From the NCBI RefSeq assembly GCF_000156235.1, contig NZ_DS996820.1:3047-67046 (forward strand): 64,000 nt of DNA, read 5' to 3'. This stretch comes from Pseudovibrio sp000156235. Lineage in GTDB: Bacteria > Pseudomonadota > Alphaproteobacteria > Rhizobiales > Stappiaceae. How positions within the stretch are numbered: the stretch's first letter is position 1; each line of letters opens with the position of its first letter. Position numbers and translations under genes: made by a program. The notes beneath the pieces are model-generated. The model saw only the letters and a list, made by a program, of their open reading frames with translations, ran no database searches and was not told the DNA's origin. Shown piece after piece: positions 9,080-17,184 of the stretch.

Positions 9080-9277
9080 TTAGCCGTAAGGCAGATATTT
9101 TTTCACGATACGAGCATCTGCATCACACAGAGTGGTGGTACCACGTGCATTACGGATGAACTTGTTCGTGCGTTTGATCATGCCGTGGCGCTTGCCAGCC
9201 TGAGCACATTTAACTTTGCCAGTCGCGGTCAGTTTGAAGCGCTTTTTGGCTCCAGACTTCGTCTTCAACTTGGGCAT
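9080..9277 (-). CDS. rpmI: 50S ribosomal protein L35
   Basis: A 65-residue basic protein of the large ribosomal subunit. The true start is the ATG at 9277, giving MPKLKTKSGAKKRF, the standard L35 N terminus; an open frame extends about 25 codons further upstream but is not needed. The gene ends in ARIVKKYLPYG as usual and is the first gene of the rpmI-rplT operon. Unlike the common infC-rpmI-rplT arrangement, infC is not adjacent: two deaminase genes and a terminator lie between. Confidence 0.97.
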   Translation of the reverse strand: MPKLKTKSGAKKRFKLTATGKVKCAQAGKRHGMIKRTNKFIRNARGTTTLCDADARIVKKYLPYG

Positions 9278-9559
9278 TTTGCGTCCTTTCTTGTGATGAT
9301 CAGCGAACCGATCAAAAATTTGCAATGGATGCATCAGAAGCCGCCACGGCATGCCCTGTATTTCCGTCTTAATTCCTATAAATTATAGGAGGCAGAATAC
9401 CGCCGGGCGACTTTGAACGCGGCCTTATAAAACTGCCAGCGTGGGAATGCAAGAAGATTCCCGTCAAACTCGGCTTGAATAGCCAGAGTTCAACCAGTTT
9501 ACACCCCTGCCCTTGCCAGAGTGTGCATGACTACGGTGTCGCGGGGTGTTTTCGGCTCT
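9278..9559. other. Upstream region of rpmI
   Basis: The 280 bases between the deaminase gene and rpmI hold no credible gene. Because infC is separated from rpmI by a terminator and two genes, the promoter for L35 and L20 should lie here. Related bacteria often carry an autoregulatory leader for L20, but I could not fold a convincing one by eye. Confidence 0.4.
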
Positions 9560-10072
9560 TCAGATCCTGATGCCAAGTCTTTTAAGTGCACGGCCATAAT
9601 CCGTAAAGAGCTGCTGGCAAGCCTGGCGTTCAACACCCTCAAAAATTGCTATTTCAGGTCGCTGAACCATGCTTGCAGCCAGGTCTTTGGCCCGCAGGTT
9701 CATTTCCTGCGGCCAGAAGTTTGTAGCGTCCTCATTGGTGTAAGCCCCAAACACCAGCGTGTCGAAACCGGCCCAGATGGTGGCGGCCATGCACATGGCG
9801 CATGGCTCACACGTGCTGTAGAGGATGCCGCCCGGAAAACTGCGGGTCTTGCTGGTCTCACTGGCGAGCCGAATGGCATTGATTTCACCGTGGCAGGTGG
9901 GATCACACTCCTTGATCACAGAATCATAAGCCTGCGCCAGCAGCTCACCTTCAGAGGAGTAGACTGCACAGCCAAATGGCGATGGGTAGGGTGTCTCCAG
10001 CGAAGTCGCAGTATAAGCAATCAGCTCTCTCATGCGCTGATGGTGCAGCTCCAGTTCGCTTTCTGTCATCAC
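9560..10072 (-). CDS. Nucleoside/guanine deaminase-like zinc enzyme (copy B)
   Basis: A 170-residue cytidine-deaminase-fold enzyme that would hydrolytically remove an amino group from a base or nucleoside. The zinc and proton-shuttle site is complete: HGEINAIR near residue 61, and CEPCAMC near 92, supplying one His, the catalytic Glu and two Cys. TPYPSPFGCAVY is the substrate-side strand typical of the guanine-deaminase/TadA-like branch. It is about 60 % identical by eye to the next gene upstream, so the two arose by duplication. The substrate could be guanine, a pyrimidine or a modified base. The 37-base gap to its paralogue suggests co-transcription. Confidence 0.87.
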   Translation of the reverse strand: MMTESELELHHQRMRELIAYTATSLETPYPSPFGCAVYSSEGELLAQAYDSVIKECDPTCHGEINAIRLASETSKTRSFPGGILYSTCEPCAMCMAATIWAGFDTLVFGAYTNEDATNFWPQEMNLRAKDLAASMVQRPEIAIFEGVERQACQQLFTDYGRALKRLGIRI

Positions 10073-10109
10073 GTCCCTCCCCGATCTTTAGTTTCGCGAG
10101 GTTTGTTCG

Positions 10110-10616
10110 TTAGATGCGAATGCCGAGTTTGATCATGGTACTTGCGCAGTCAGTGAAGAGCTGCCGACAGGCATCGCGTTCAACCCCTTCGATGATCTCA
10201 ATCTTCGGACGCATGATCACGTGCTCTGCGATATCGCGCGCGCGCAGGTCCATCTCCTGCGGCCAGAAGTTGATTGCATCCTCATTTGTGAAAGCACCAA
10301 AGACCAACGTTTCCACTCCGATACTGATGGTTGCTGTCATGCACATCGGGCAAGGCTCTGAAGTGGCGTAGAGGATGCTGCCGGGAAAGCTACGGGTCTG
10401 ATACTTTTTGCAGGCTTCGCGAATGGCGTTGAGTTCGCCATGGCTGCTGGGATCGCATTCGCGGACCATTCTGTTGTAGGCTTGTGCGAGTAACGTCCCG
10501 TCTGAGCCATATAAAGCGCCACCGAAGGGCGTGGGATATGGTGTTTCAAAGGAGGTTGCAGTGTATTCCACCAGCGCCTGCATGCGCTTTTGGTGTGTAG
10601 CCAGCTCGTTGTCCAT
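10110..10616 (-). CDS. Nucleoside/guanine deaminase-like zinc enzyme (copy A)
   Basis: Paralogue of the downstream gene, 168 residues. The zinc site is HGELNAIR near residue 60 and SEPCPMC near 90, with all catalytic residues present. Both copies share NFWPQEM and GVERxAC in the C-terminal half, so the duplication covers the whole gene. I start it at ATG 10616, preceded by TTGGAGC; an in-frame extension upstream would run into the infC terminator hairpin. It is the first gene of a two-gene unit inserted between infC and rpmI. Substrate divergence between the copies is likely but cannot be read from sequence. Confidence 0.87.
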   Translation of the reverse strand: MDNELATHQKRMQALVEYTATSFETPYPTPFGGALYGSDGTLLAQAYNRMVRECDPSSHGELNAIREACKKYQTRSFPGSILYATSEPCPMCMTATISIGVETLVFGAFTNEDAINFWPQEMDLRARDIAEHVIMRPKIEIIEGVERDACRQLFTDCASTMIKLGIRI

Positions 10617-10639
10617 GTGCTCCAACCGTGTTTCGTTGC

Positions 10640-10673
10640 CCCAAATGAAAATACCCGACACGCTGTGCCGGGT
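10640..10673 (-). terminator. Terminator after infC
   Basis: On the minus strand ACCCGGCACA pairs with TGTCGGGT around GCG, followed by ATTTTCATTT. It lies about 75 bases beyond infC and implies that infC is transcribed separately from the deaminases and ribosomal genes. Confidence 0.75.
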
Positions 10674-10747
10674 AATCTCAAAATTCTCTGGGGCTTCGGT
10701 TGAGTAGCTACACAGAAACCAAGCTGGAGCGCTTCAACCTGAGCCTA

Positions 10748-11290
10748 TTAACGAGAAATAGGTGCTAGCACCATCATCATCTGGCGACCTTCCAGCTTAG
10801 GATGGGATTCGACCTTAGCGATATCTTGGGTCTCTTCCTTCACCTTAAGCAGAAGCTTCATGCCGAGATCTTGGTGAGCCATTTCACGGCCACGGAAGCG
10901 CAAGGTTACCTTCACCTTGTCTCCGCTCTCAAAGAAACGCATCATGTTTCGCATCTTCACTTCATAATCATGAGTGTCGATGTTTGGACGCATCTTGATT
11001 TCTTTGATCTCAACGATCTTCTGTTTTTTGCGTGCTTCAGCAGCTTTCTTCTGAGCTTGGTACTTGTAACGACCATAGTCCAGAATCTTACAAACAGGTG
11101 GTTGACTGTTCGGAGCAATTTCGACCAGATCCAAACCTTGTTCCACCGCCATTGCGAGGGCTTCTTCGGTTGGAGTTGGGCCGAGGTTCTCACCTTCGGC
11201 GTTGATCAGCTGCACTTCGCGAACGCGAATCTCTTTATTGGTGCGCGGCCCTTCCTTAGTGGGTGGCGGTGCGCGAAACGGACGGCGAAT
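10748..11290 (-). CDS. infC: Translation initiation factor IF-3 with ATT start codon
   Basis: IF-3 binds the 30S subunit, keeps subunits apart and checks initiator tRNA pairing. The body contains the family markers ENLGPTPTEEAL, PPVCKILDYGRYKY and VTLRFRGREMAHQDLG. Reading upstream of the first in-frame GTG at 11215, homology continues (KEGPRTNKEIRVREVQLI) to an ATT at 11290, which sits behind the ribosome site AGAGGAG. That gives 180 residues, the usual length. A rare AUU start is the known device by which IF-3 represses its own synthesis, so the same autoregulation is expected here. Automated callers would truncate it by 25 residues. Confidence 0.95.
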   Translation of the reverse strand: MRRPFRAPPPTKEGPRTNKEIRVREVQLINAEGENLGPTPTEEALAMAVEQGLDLVEIAPNSQPPVCKILDYGRYKYQAQKKAAEARKKQKIVEIKEIKMRPNIDTHDYEVKMRNMMRFFESGDKVKVTLRFRGREMAHQDLGMKLLLKVKEETQDIAKVESHPKLEGRQMMMVLAPISR

Positions 11291-11480
11291 GTGAGTATCT
11301 CCTCTTTAGACTGCCGAACTTGCGAATATTTGATTGCAGTTCAATGACTCGTTCCAACTGTTTCGTCAAGTCGAGAAACACTTCCCAAGAACATCATTTT
11401 CGCTGCGTCGCTAGAATCAGGAAAAATGCCACGTAAGTCAACACTAGTTTTGTAGGTTCTGACGCGACATTTACAACCAG

Positions 11481-12656
11481 TTAGCAGTCTGTTGGTAACA
11501 GCTCCCGGTAAACGTTTAGTGTGGCTGAGCACATGGCCTGTTTGGTGAAGGATCGCTCGACATGATCATGGGCGCGCTTTGTTAGTTTTGCCCGCTCTTC
11601 TTCACTCATATCCAGCGCCTGCGCCATGAGATCACAGAGCTCTTCTGCATTGCCATTCTCAAAATGCCAGCCTGTACGTTCTTCAGCTTTCACGATTGGC
11701 GGCACGAGCACGGTTTCCGGCACAGCGCCGATGTTAGAAACGATAATAGGCACACCTGCGGCCTGCGCTTCGACAGCTGCACGACCAAAGGCTTCCGCCT
11801 CAATGGAGGCCACGACAGAAGCATCTGCAATCGCGAGGGCTGCCGGCACATCAGAACAATGGCCAACGATGCGTACGTGTTCGATCAACTCAGACTCTGC
11901 GATCTGCAACTCAAGAGACTGGCGGTAGGCTTCGCGGCCCTGATCATCACCAGCCAGAACCACCAGAACATCATCATAGCCACCACGCTCGATCAGCTGG
12001 CGCGTGGCTTCGATCAGAACACGCTGGCCTTTCCATTCCGTCAGGCGCGCCAGGTTCATAACAACGCGGCGGTTATCGGAAACACCCCAGCGGGCACGTA
12101 GATCTGTCACGCGCTCATCGCTGATGTTGTCCCGATTAAAGGATTCAACATCTGGTCCACGATAGATGACCGAGGTCTTACCCTTAGTGCGTGGGTCACG
12201 TTTTTCGACCAGATCCGCAGTAAAGCGAGAGTTGGCAATCACTTTGTCTGCGCGGGTCATGGAGGAATTGTAGAAAGCCTTGAACTTGTTGGTTTCCTTG
12301 TAGATGCCGTGATAGGTGGTGACATAAGGAATGTTCAGGCGGTGTGCTGCCCACAAAGCGGACCATGCAGGAGCTCGGGATCTGGCGTGCACCAGATCAA
12401 CCCGGTTCTGCTGGCAGATGCGCTCAATCAGATAAGAGTTGCGCCACATGGTCCATGGATTCTTGGACTTCACTGGCAGTTCAAAGTGCACGGCACCGGT
12501 TGCTTCCAACTCAGGAACCATGCGTCCACCCTGCGAGATCACAAGGCTATTCCAGCCTTCGTTGACGATCGCCTCCGCCACATCCACTGTGGTGCGCTCG
12601 GCTCCGCCGGTTTGAAGGTCGGGGACAATTTGCAAAATGGTTGGCACTTTGGACAT
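11481..12656 (-). CDS. Glycosyltransferase family 4 (group 1)
   Basis: A 391-residue GT-B fold glycosyltransferase, probably acting on LPS core, capsule or another envelope glycan. The N-terminal domain opens with ILQIVPDLQTGGAERT, the acceptor-side glycine loop. The C-terminal donor domain contains VVMNLARLTEWKGQ and the EAEAFGRAAVEAQAAGVP segment holding the E-x7-E donor motif. I prefer ATG 12656, where homology begins; an open frame extends to 12725. It is divergent from the alpha/beta hydrolase gene. The nucleotide sugar used cannot be predicted. Confidence 0.88.
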   Translation of the reverse strand: MSKVPTILQIVPDLQTGGAERTTVDVAEAIVNEGWNSLVISQGGRMVPELEATGAVHFELPVKSKNPWTMWRNSYLIERICQQNRVDLVHARSRAPAWSALWAAHRLNIPYVTTYHGIYKETNKFKAFYNSSMTRADKVIANSRFTADLVEKRDPRTKGKTSVIYRGPDVESFNRDNISDERVTDLRARWGVSDNRRVVMNLARLTEWKGQRVLIEATRQLIERGGYDDVLVVLAGDDQGREAYRQSLELQIAESELIEHVRIVGHCSDVPAALAIADASVVASIEAEAFGRAAVEAQAAGVPIIVSNIGAVPETVLVPPIVKAEERTGWHFENGNAEELCDLMAQALDMSEEERAKLTKRAHDHVERSFTKQAMCSATLNVYRELLPTDC

Positions 12657-12787
12657 TTCTCTATGTTTTTTGAGCGGCATCCAACTATGCTCGCCCAAAT
12701 GAAAGGCAGGCACGCGCGGAAGCACGATAATCAGGTTTCCAAACAGTTGCCGGCCACTATAAGCCGATAAGCGTTTGGAGGTTATGA

Positions 12788-13576
12788 ATGAGTGCTGACT
12801 TACCGCAATTCATCAGCGTTGGCAAAGGAGACAGTGCGCGGCAGATTGCAGTGCGACATGATGAACGCGGTGCACCGGGTGTTCTGTGGCTTTCCGGCTT
12901 CAAATCCGACATGCTTGGCACAAAGGCAGAAGTGCTTGCAGAATGGGCTGAAAAGAAGGGCCTGACCTGCACCCGCATGGACTACTCCGGTCACGGCGAA
13001 TCCGGTGGTGCGTTTGTTGATGGCACCATCTCCCTTTGGCTGGAAGAAGCTGTGGCTGTGTTTAAACAGTTCTGCAAAGGTCCGACTGTTGTCATTGGTT
13101 CTTCCATGGGCGGTTGGATGGCTTTGCTGCTGGCTAAGGCACTTCATGAAGCTTCGGAAGAAATGGAAAGCTCCCTCTCTGGCATGGTGCTGATTGCGCC
13201 TGCTCCTGATTTTACCGAGGAACTGATGTGGAAGCATGAGTTCACTGATGAGATCAAACAGGAGATCATGGAGAAAGGCCGTTTCGAACGCCCTTCCGAG
13301 TATGAAGACAGCCCTTACATCATCACGCGTGACCTGATCGAAGACGGCAGAAAGAACCTGCTGCTCGGCGAACCAATCATCACCAACTGCAAGACCATCA
13401 TTCTGCAAGGCCAGAAAGATGACGCTGTGCCGTGGCAGCATGCTTTGCGCATCGTCGAAGGCATGGCCCATGACGATGTGGTGCTGACTTTGGTGAAAGA
13501 CGGCGATCATCGCCTGTCGCGTCCTGAAGATCTGGATCGCATGATCGCAGCGGTGGCCGAACTCGCCCAGCGTTGA
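12788..13576 (+). CDS. Alpha/beta hydrolase, ABHD10-like
   Basis: A 262-residue serine hydrolase. The nucleophile elbow GSSMGGW lies near residue 105, the acid is probably in QKDDAVPW and the catalytic His in DGDHRLS near the C terminus. MDYSGHGESGG supplies the oxyanion loop. The family resembles ABHD10-type thioesterases and esterases, which remove acyl groups from cysteine or hydrolyse acyl-glucuronides. No export signal is seen, so it should be cytosolic. Overlap with LysR 13611 is absent; the two genes converge. Confidence 0.85.
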   Translation: MSADLPQFISVGKGDSARQIAVRHDERGAPGVLWLSGFKSDMLGTKAEVLAEWAEKKGLTCTRMDYSGHGESGGAFVDGTISLWLEEAVAVFKQFCKGPTVVIGSSMGGWMALLLAKALHEASEEMESSLSGMVLIAPAPDFTEELMWKHEFTDEIKQEIMEKGRFERPSEYEDSPYIITRDLIEDGRKNLLLGEPIITNCKTIILQGQKDDAVPWQHALRIVEGMAHDDVVLTLVKDGDHRLSRPEDLDRMIAAVAELAQR

Positions 13577-13610
13577 TTTAATCTAGTGGTTAGGCTTCTG
13601 ATGCAGGAGC

Positions 13611-14522
13611 CTAGCTGCCGCTCATTTGCCCGCATAGCTCTGCGATTTCCTGGTGAAACCAATCATACCGAGCAGGTAGAGGGCGATGCTTCTTTACCGT
13701 CAGATATAGCGGGTCGCTGACGGGTTCTTTCAGTTCCAGAATATTGATCTTCTGCTGTGCTTCAAAGCTGCGCACTGCAGTTTTGGGCAGAACTGTATAC
13801 CCCAGCCCTCGCGCGACAGGCACGAGGATCTGGCTGAGTTGGTTGATATAGCCAGTCACCCGTAGATCACTTTTAGCAGATGCCATCTCCTCAAAATTCG
13901 GCGTAAGCAAGCGCTCTGCATAATGCTGGCCGTCTGGATGATCAATGAAACCCTGCTTTTGCAGGTCTCCGAATGAGACTGCTCTTCCTTTGAAATCTGC
14001 TGGCACGACAAGGCAGAGAGGCTCGTTGCCGATGTGCTGCTGTTCCAACGCTGAGTGCTGTGCTTGTTGGGTGACTATGCAGAGATCCATCTCGTTGCTT
14101 TGTAACAGCTGAAGGCTACGATGGTTTGGAGCGACTTCGACCTTCAGCGTTAAACCGGGATGGCGGTTCTGGTGTGTGAGTAGCTTAGGGTAGAGATAGA
14201 GCGCCATGGAACCGGAGCACGCAATGCGGATTTCACCAGTGTTTGGGTCATCCTGCTGGATAGCCTCCCGAAGTTCTGCCTCCTGCTTTTCGGCTGTGAG
14301 CGCGAAGCTCAACAGAAGTTCCCCTTCCCGTGTCAGCTCAAAGCTCTTGCCGATCTTCGTAATCAGAGGCGCTCCGACCTGCTGCTCCAGCTTTTTCAGA
14401 TGCTGGCTGACGCCCGGCTGTGTCATGCCAAGTTGAGTAGCTGTCAGCGTGAAGTGGCCAGTTTCGGTTAATTTGACGAAGGTTCTGAGCCATTGGGAGT
14501 TTAGCATGGCCCCAACATACAT
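13611..14522 (-). CDS. LysR family transcriptional regulator
   Basis: A 303-residue LysR-type regulator. The winged helix occupies residues 1-65 (FTLTATQLGMTQPGVSQHLKKLE) and the rest is a periplasmic-binding-protein-like effector domain. It is transcribed away from the VOC gene starting at 14638; the 115-base space is AT-rich and contains TAAATTATCATAAAACTAA-type tracts suited to a divergent control region. Regulation of the VOC enzyme is inferred from this geometry. Confidence 0.93.
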   Translation of the reverse strand: MYVGAMLNSQWLRTFVKLTETGHFTLTATQLGMTQPGVSQHLKKLEQQVGAPLITKIGKSFELTREGELLLSFALTAEKQEAELREAIQQDDPNTGEIRIACSGSMALYLYPKLLTHQNRHPGLTLKVEVAPNHRSLQLLQSNEMDLCIVTQQAQHSALEQQHIGNEPLCLVVPADFKGRAVSFGDLQKQGFIDHPDGQHYAERLLTPNFEEMASAKSDLRVTGYINQLSQILVPVARGLGYTVLPKTAVRSFEAQQKINILELKEPVSDPLYLTVKKHRPLPARYDWFHQEIAELCGQMSGS

Positions 14523-14637
14523 AACATTAAATTATCATAAAACTAATAAATGATAATTTCTTATTTTCTCACAGACTTGCTACATCCAACGTGTTCAAGG
14601 CATTCCGCCATTTGAGATTAGCGTAGCGAGGTTTGTT

Positions 14638-15147
14638 ATGTCCGCCCCTTATCCAAGACGTTTCTCCCACATTGGTCTTTCTGTTCCTGATGTGGAAGCT
14701 GCGGTGAAGTTCTATCGTGACGTGATGGGCTGGTACATCATCATGGAGCCAAGCGAGATCGTTGAAGATGACAGCGCAATTGGCGAGATGTGCACCGACG
14801 TGTTTGGTAAAGGCTGGAAGAGCTTTAAAATTGCTCACCTATCCACCAGCGATGGTATTGGTGTTGAGCTCTTTGAGTTTGCTCAGAACGAGAGCCCGGA
14901 GAACAACTTCGAATACTGGAAGACCGGTATCTTTCATTACTGTGTTCAGGATCCTGATGTGGAAGGACTGGCAGCCAAGATTGAGGCTGCAGGCGGTAAG
15001 CGCCGCATGAAAGAACCACGCTATTACTATCCGGGAGAGAAGCCTTATCGCATGATCTACATGGAAGATCCGTTCGGCAACATTCTGGAGATCTACAGCC
15101 ATTCCTACGAGCTGCACTATTCCAGCGGTGCCTACCAGAAATCCTAG
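14638..15147 (+). CDS. VOC family protein (glyoxalase/dioxygenase superfamily)
   Basis: A 169-residue metal-binding vicinal-oxygen-chelate protein. Two beta-alpha-beta-beta-beta modules are visible, opening with RRFSHIGLSVPDVEAAVKFY and closing with DPFGNILEIYSHSYE. Candidate metal ligands are His in SHIGL, Glu in VELFEF, His in FHYCVQ and Glu in ILEIYSH. Some relatives are lactoylglutathione lyases, others dioxygenases or resistance proteins. The divergent LysR gene suggests induction by an electrophile or aromatic compound. A hairpin at 15160-15185 follows the stop codon. Confidence 0.85.
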   Translation: MSAPYPRRFSHIGLSVPDVEAAVKFYRDVMGWYIIMEPSEIVEDDSAIGEMCTDVFGKGWKSFKIAHLSTSDGIGVELFEFAQNESPENNFEYWKTGIFHYCVQDPDVEGLAAKIEAAGGKRRMKEPRYYYPGEKPYRMIYMEDPFGNILEIYSHSYELHYSSGAYQKS

Positions 15148-15159
15148 GTTCTCCAAGGT

Positions 15160-15185
15160 GTGCTCGAAGAATTTTAATCGAGCAC
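15160..15185 (+). terminator. Hairpin after the VOC gene
   Basis: GTGCTCGA and TCGAGCAC form a perfect 8-base-pair stem just after the VOC stop codon. There is no strong T tract, so it may be an mRNA 3' stabiliser rather than a full terminator. Confidence 0.5.
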
Positions 15186-15277
15186 ATCTAAATCTGCCCC
15201 AGCTTTCTTAGAGTGGCTGAAAGGCGTTTGGCTGCAAATAGACCAGTATTCTGACAGGTCTTGAAGAGTAGCAGCCC

Positions 15278-15901
15278 ATGTCAAAAGACATTCTGGTGGC
15301 AATCGCCTTCTTTTCCGCCAACGGACACACCGAGGCGCTGGCACATGCGATCGCACGCGGAGCCCGTGAAAATGGTGTGACCGTTACCTTTGTGCCTGTC
15401 AGTGAGTATGAAGACACGGACTGGGGCACTCTGGAAGCCGCCGATGCCATCGTCTTTGGTACACCAACCTACATGGGCGGTGTTGCCGCTCCCTTCAAAT
15501 TCTTCATGGATGCCTCTGCCACCGTTTGGTACAAACAAGGCTGGATCAACAAGATCGCCGGAGGCTTCAGCGTTTCCGGTTCCATGAGCGGTGACCGGCT
15601 CAACGTTTTCCTTCAAATGGCGACCTTTGCCGCCCAGCATGGTATGATCTGGGTGAGCCTTGGCATGCCTCCTGGCAACAATTACAGCTTTGGCAGTAAT
15701 GACGACCTCAACCGTCTCGGCGTGTACTATGGCGCAGCTGCGCAGGCCAATATGGATGAAGGGCCGGAGGTTACTCCGCCGCAGTCGGACCGTGACACAG
15801 CTTTCGCTTACGGCGCCCGTATCGCCAAAGCAACGCGTCGCTGGGTAGAAGGTGGTCACAATCAGCCTCAGCAAAGCAAAGGTAAGTCTCCCTTGCATTG
15901 A
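15278..15901 (+). CDS. Flavodoxin-like NAD(P)H:quinone oxidoreductase, WrbA-related (copy 1)
   Basis: A 207-residue FMN-binding protein of the WrbA/flavodoxin-like group, which reduces quinones by two electrons and so avoids semiquinone radicals. FMN contacts are expected in FFSANGHTEALA near residue 10 and in GTPTYMGGVAAPFKFFMDA around 70. SASRSGD-type loops of WrbA are replaced here by SGSMSGDR. It is a close paralogue of the gene at 19080, which differs mainly in its shorter C terminus. It precedes an SMR transporter, with a gap of about 75 bases. Confidence 0.88.
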   Translation: MSKDILVAIAFFSANGHTEALAHAIARGARENGVTVTFVPVSEYEDTDWGTLEAADAIVFGTPTYMGGVAAPFKFFMDASATVWYKQGWINKIAGGFSVSGSMSGDRLNVFLQMATFAAQHGMIWVSLGMPPGNNYSFGSNDDLNRLGVYYGAAAQANMDEGPEVTPPQSDRDTAFAYGARIAKATRRWVEGGHNQPQQSKGKSPLH

Positions 15902-15976
15902 TGGTGTACTATAAGCTTGTGTTTTAGGGTGTTTTTCTAGTTTGGAAGCAATCATGGTTGTTTTGGAGGCAACTGA

Positions 15977-16297
15977 ATGGCGTGGATCTGGCTCATCATT
16001 GCAGGCATGTTTGAAATGGCTTTTGCCATCTGCCTCAAGCTCTCTGAGGGCTTCACCAAACCGCTCTACACCATCGCCTTTGTCATCACGGCCTTCCTGT
16101 CGCTCTACTTCCTGACCAGAGCGATGGCCTCCATCCCTATCGGCACGGCCTACGCCGTCTGGACAGGCATCGGCGCCTCCGGCATCGCAATCTTGGGCAT
16201 CTTTCTCTTCGGCGAACCTGTCACCTTCCTCCGCCTCTTCTTCATCGCCCTCCTCATCGCCGCAATCGTGGGGCTGAAGTTTGTGTCGAATGGGTAG
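15977..16297 (+). CDS. SMR family exporter, SugE/Gdx-like
   Basis: A 106-residue inner-membrane protein with four transmembrane helices that functions as a dual-topology dimer and exchanges protons for a cation. The essential glutamate is E13 in IAGMFEMAFAICLK. The GTAYAVWTGIGASG motif marks the SugE/Gdx branch, whose members export guanidinium and some quaternary ammonium compounds. GGAGG precedes the start. I looked for a guanidine riboswitch in the 75-base leader and saw none. Substrate specificity is inferred from the branch only. Confidence 0.88.
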   Translation: MAWIWLIIAGMFEMAFAICLKLSEGFTKPLYTIAFVITAFLSLYFLTRAMASIPIGTAYAVWTGIGASGIAILGIFLFGEPVTFLRLFFIALLIAAIVGLKFVSNG

Positions 16298-16300
16298 TGG

Positions 16301-17176
16301 TTAACTACCATCAAACGCTGCATCAAGCTGCGCGGAAATCTCCTGAGATGCTCTTATGAAACCGGGGGTTTTCTCCCCAAAGCTGCCTCCGACACAGAAC
16401 AAACCATTCTCAAAGATCGCCGTGCGAAGCATCTCTGTTTCCAGCAGAGTGAAGCTTGGTTTGTAACAGACGACTCCTTGTATTTTATGCTTCTCTTTCA
16501 GCGACCTGATCGAGGCTGGATGATTGCTCAAATCCTTCAATAACAAGACTTTCACTTCTGATGCATTGTCTGAAAAGCAAGCATTCTTGCATCGAAACCG
16601 CAATATCTCGGCGTTTGGCTGCAAAACGTCACGAACGGCAACATATCTGCAGTTGCTCAAGCTAGATATCGCCCGGAATTGAGCTGAACCTGCTTGTTCT
16701 TCATCTGAGGCAATCAGATTGAAGCTTCCCAGTTTTGATAGTTCCTCCCGTTGCCCTTGATCCAGACAGTCAAAGACAACACCCTGATCAGCGTACTGAT
16801 GGTGATCATCAATGTTCAAGCTTGGAAAAAAGAGCCCAAACTGAACGACAAACTCATTACCGGGCTCTGTTGAGTGCAAGATGTTGCGGAGTTTACTGGT
16901 AGCGTGCTGTTTCCGGATCTTGTATTTGTAATTACGCCCAAAGCTTACAGCAAAACAGCCTTTAAAAAGCAGAGCGGTAATAGGGCCACTGGTCATATAT
17001 TCCAAATGCTCTGAGTTCTTGCAGATAAAGCACTTCTTGAACTCAGTTTCCGACAATTGCTTTGAGGCCACCGCAACAATCTCAAAGCCGTTCTGCACCA
17101 GATCATCCTGAATGCTCTCAGTAAACCACTCGTGCTTTTCCTGATCCGGTTTGATGAGGATGATGTTGTGTTCCAT
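16301..17176 (-). CDS. Protein with divergent nucleoside-diphosphate-kinase domain and unknown C-terminal half
   Basis: 291 residues. Residues 4-117 follow the NDK fold: NIILIKPD (Lys9 matching the NDK catalytic lysine), EYMTSGPITALLFKG at 59-73 matching the kinase MxSGP strand, and RNILHSTEP at 97-105 placing His101 at the phosphorylated histidine. The Kpn-loop region between these is shortened and the glycine after the active His is serine. The C-terminal 170 residues match nothing I recognise. It begins 8 bases after an SDR gene ends, so the two are almost certainly one operon. Whether it still transfers phosphate is open. Confidence 0.72.
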   Translation of the reverse strand: MEHNIILIKPDQEKHEWFTESIQDDLVQNGFEIVAVASKQLSETEFKKCFICKNSEHLEYMTSGPITALLFKGCFAVSFGRNYKYKIRKQHATSKLRNILHSTEPGNEFVVQFGLFFPSLNIDDHHQYADQGVVFDCLDQGQREELSKLGSFNLIASDEEQAGSAQFRAISSLSNCRYVAVRDVLQPNAEILRFRCKNACFSDNASEVKVLLLKDLSNHPASIRSLKEKHKIQGVVCYKPSFTLLETEMLRTAIFENGLFCVGGSFGEKTPGFIRASQEISAQLDAAFDGS

Positions 17177-17184
17177 AGTGATTG

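Noticed and set aside
15902..15976. Guanidine riboswitch before the SMR gene
   Set aside because: The leader is only 75 bases and lacks the conserved paired and loop motifs of known guanidine riboswitch classes.
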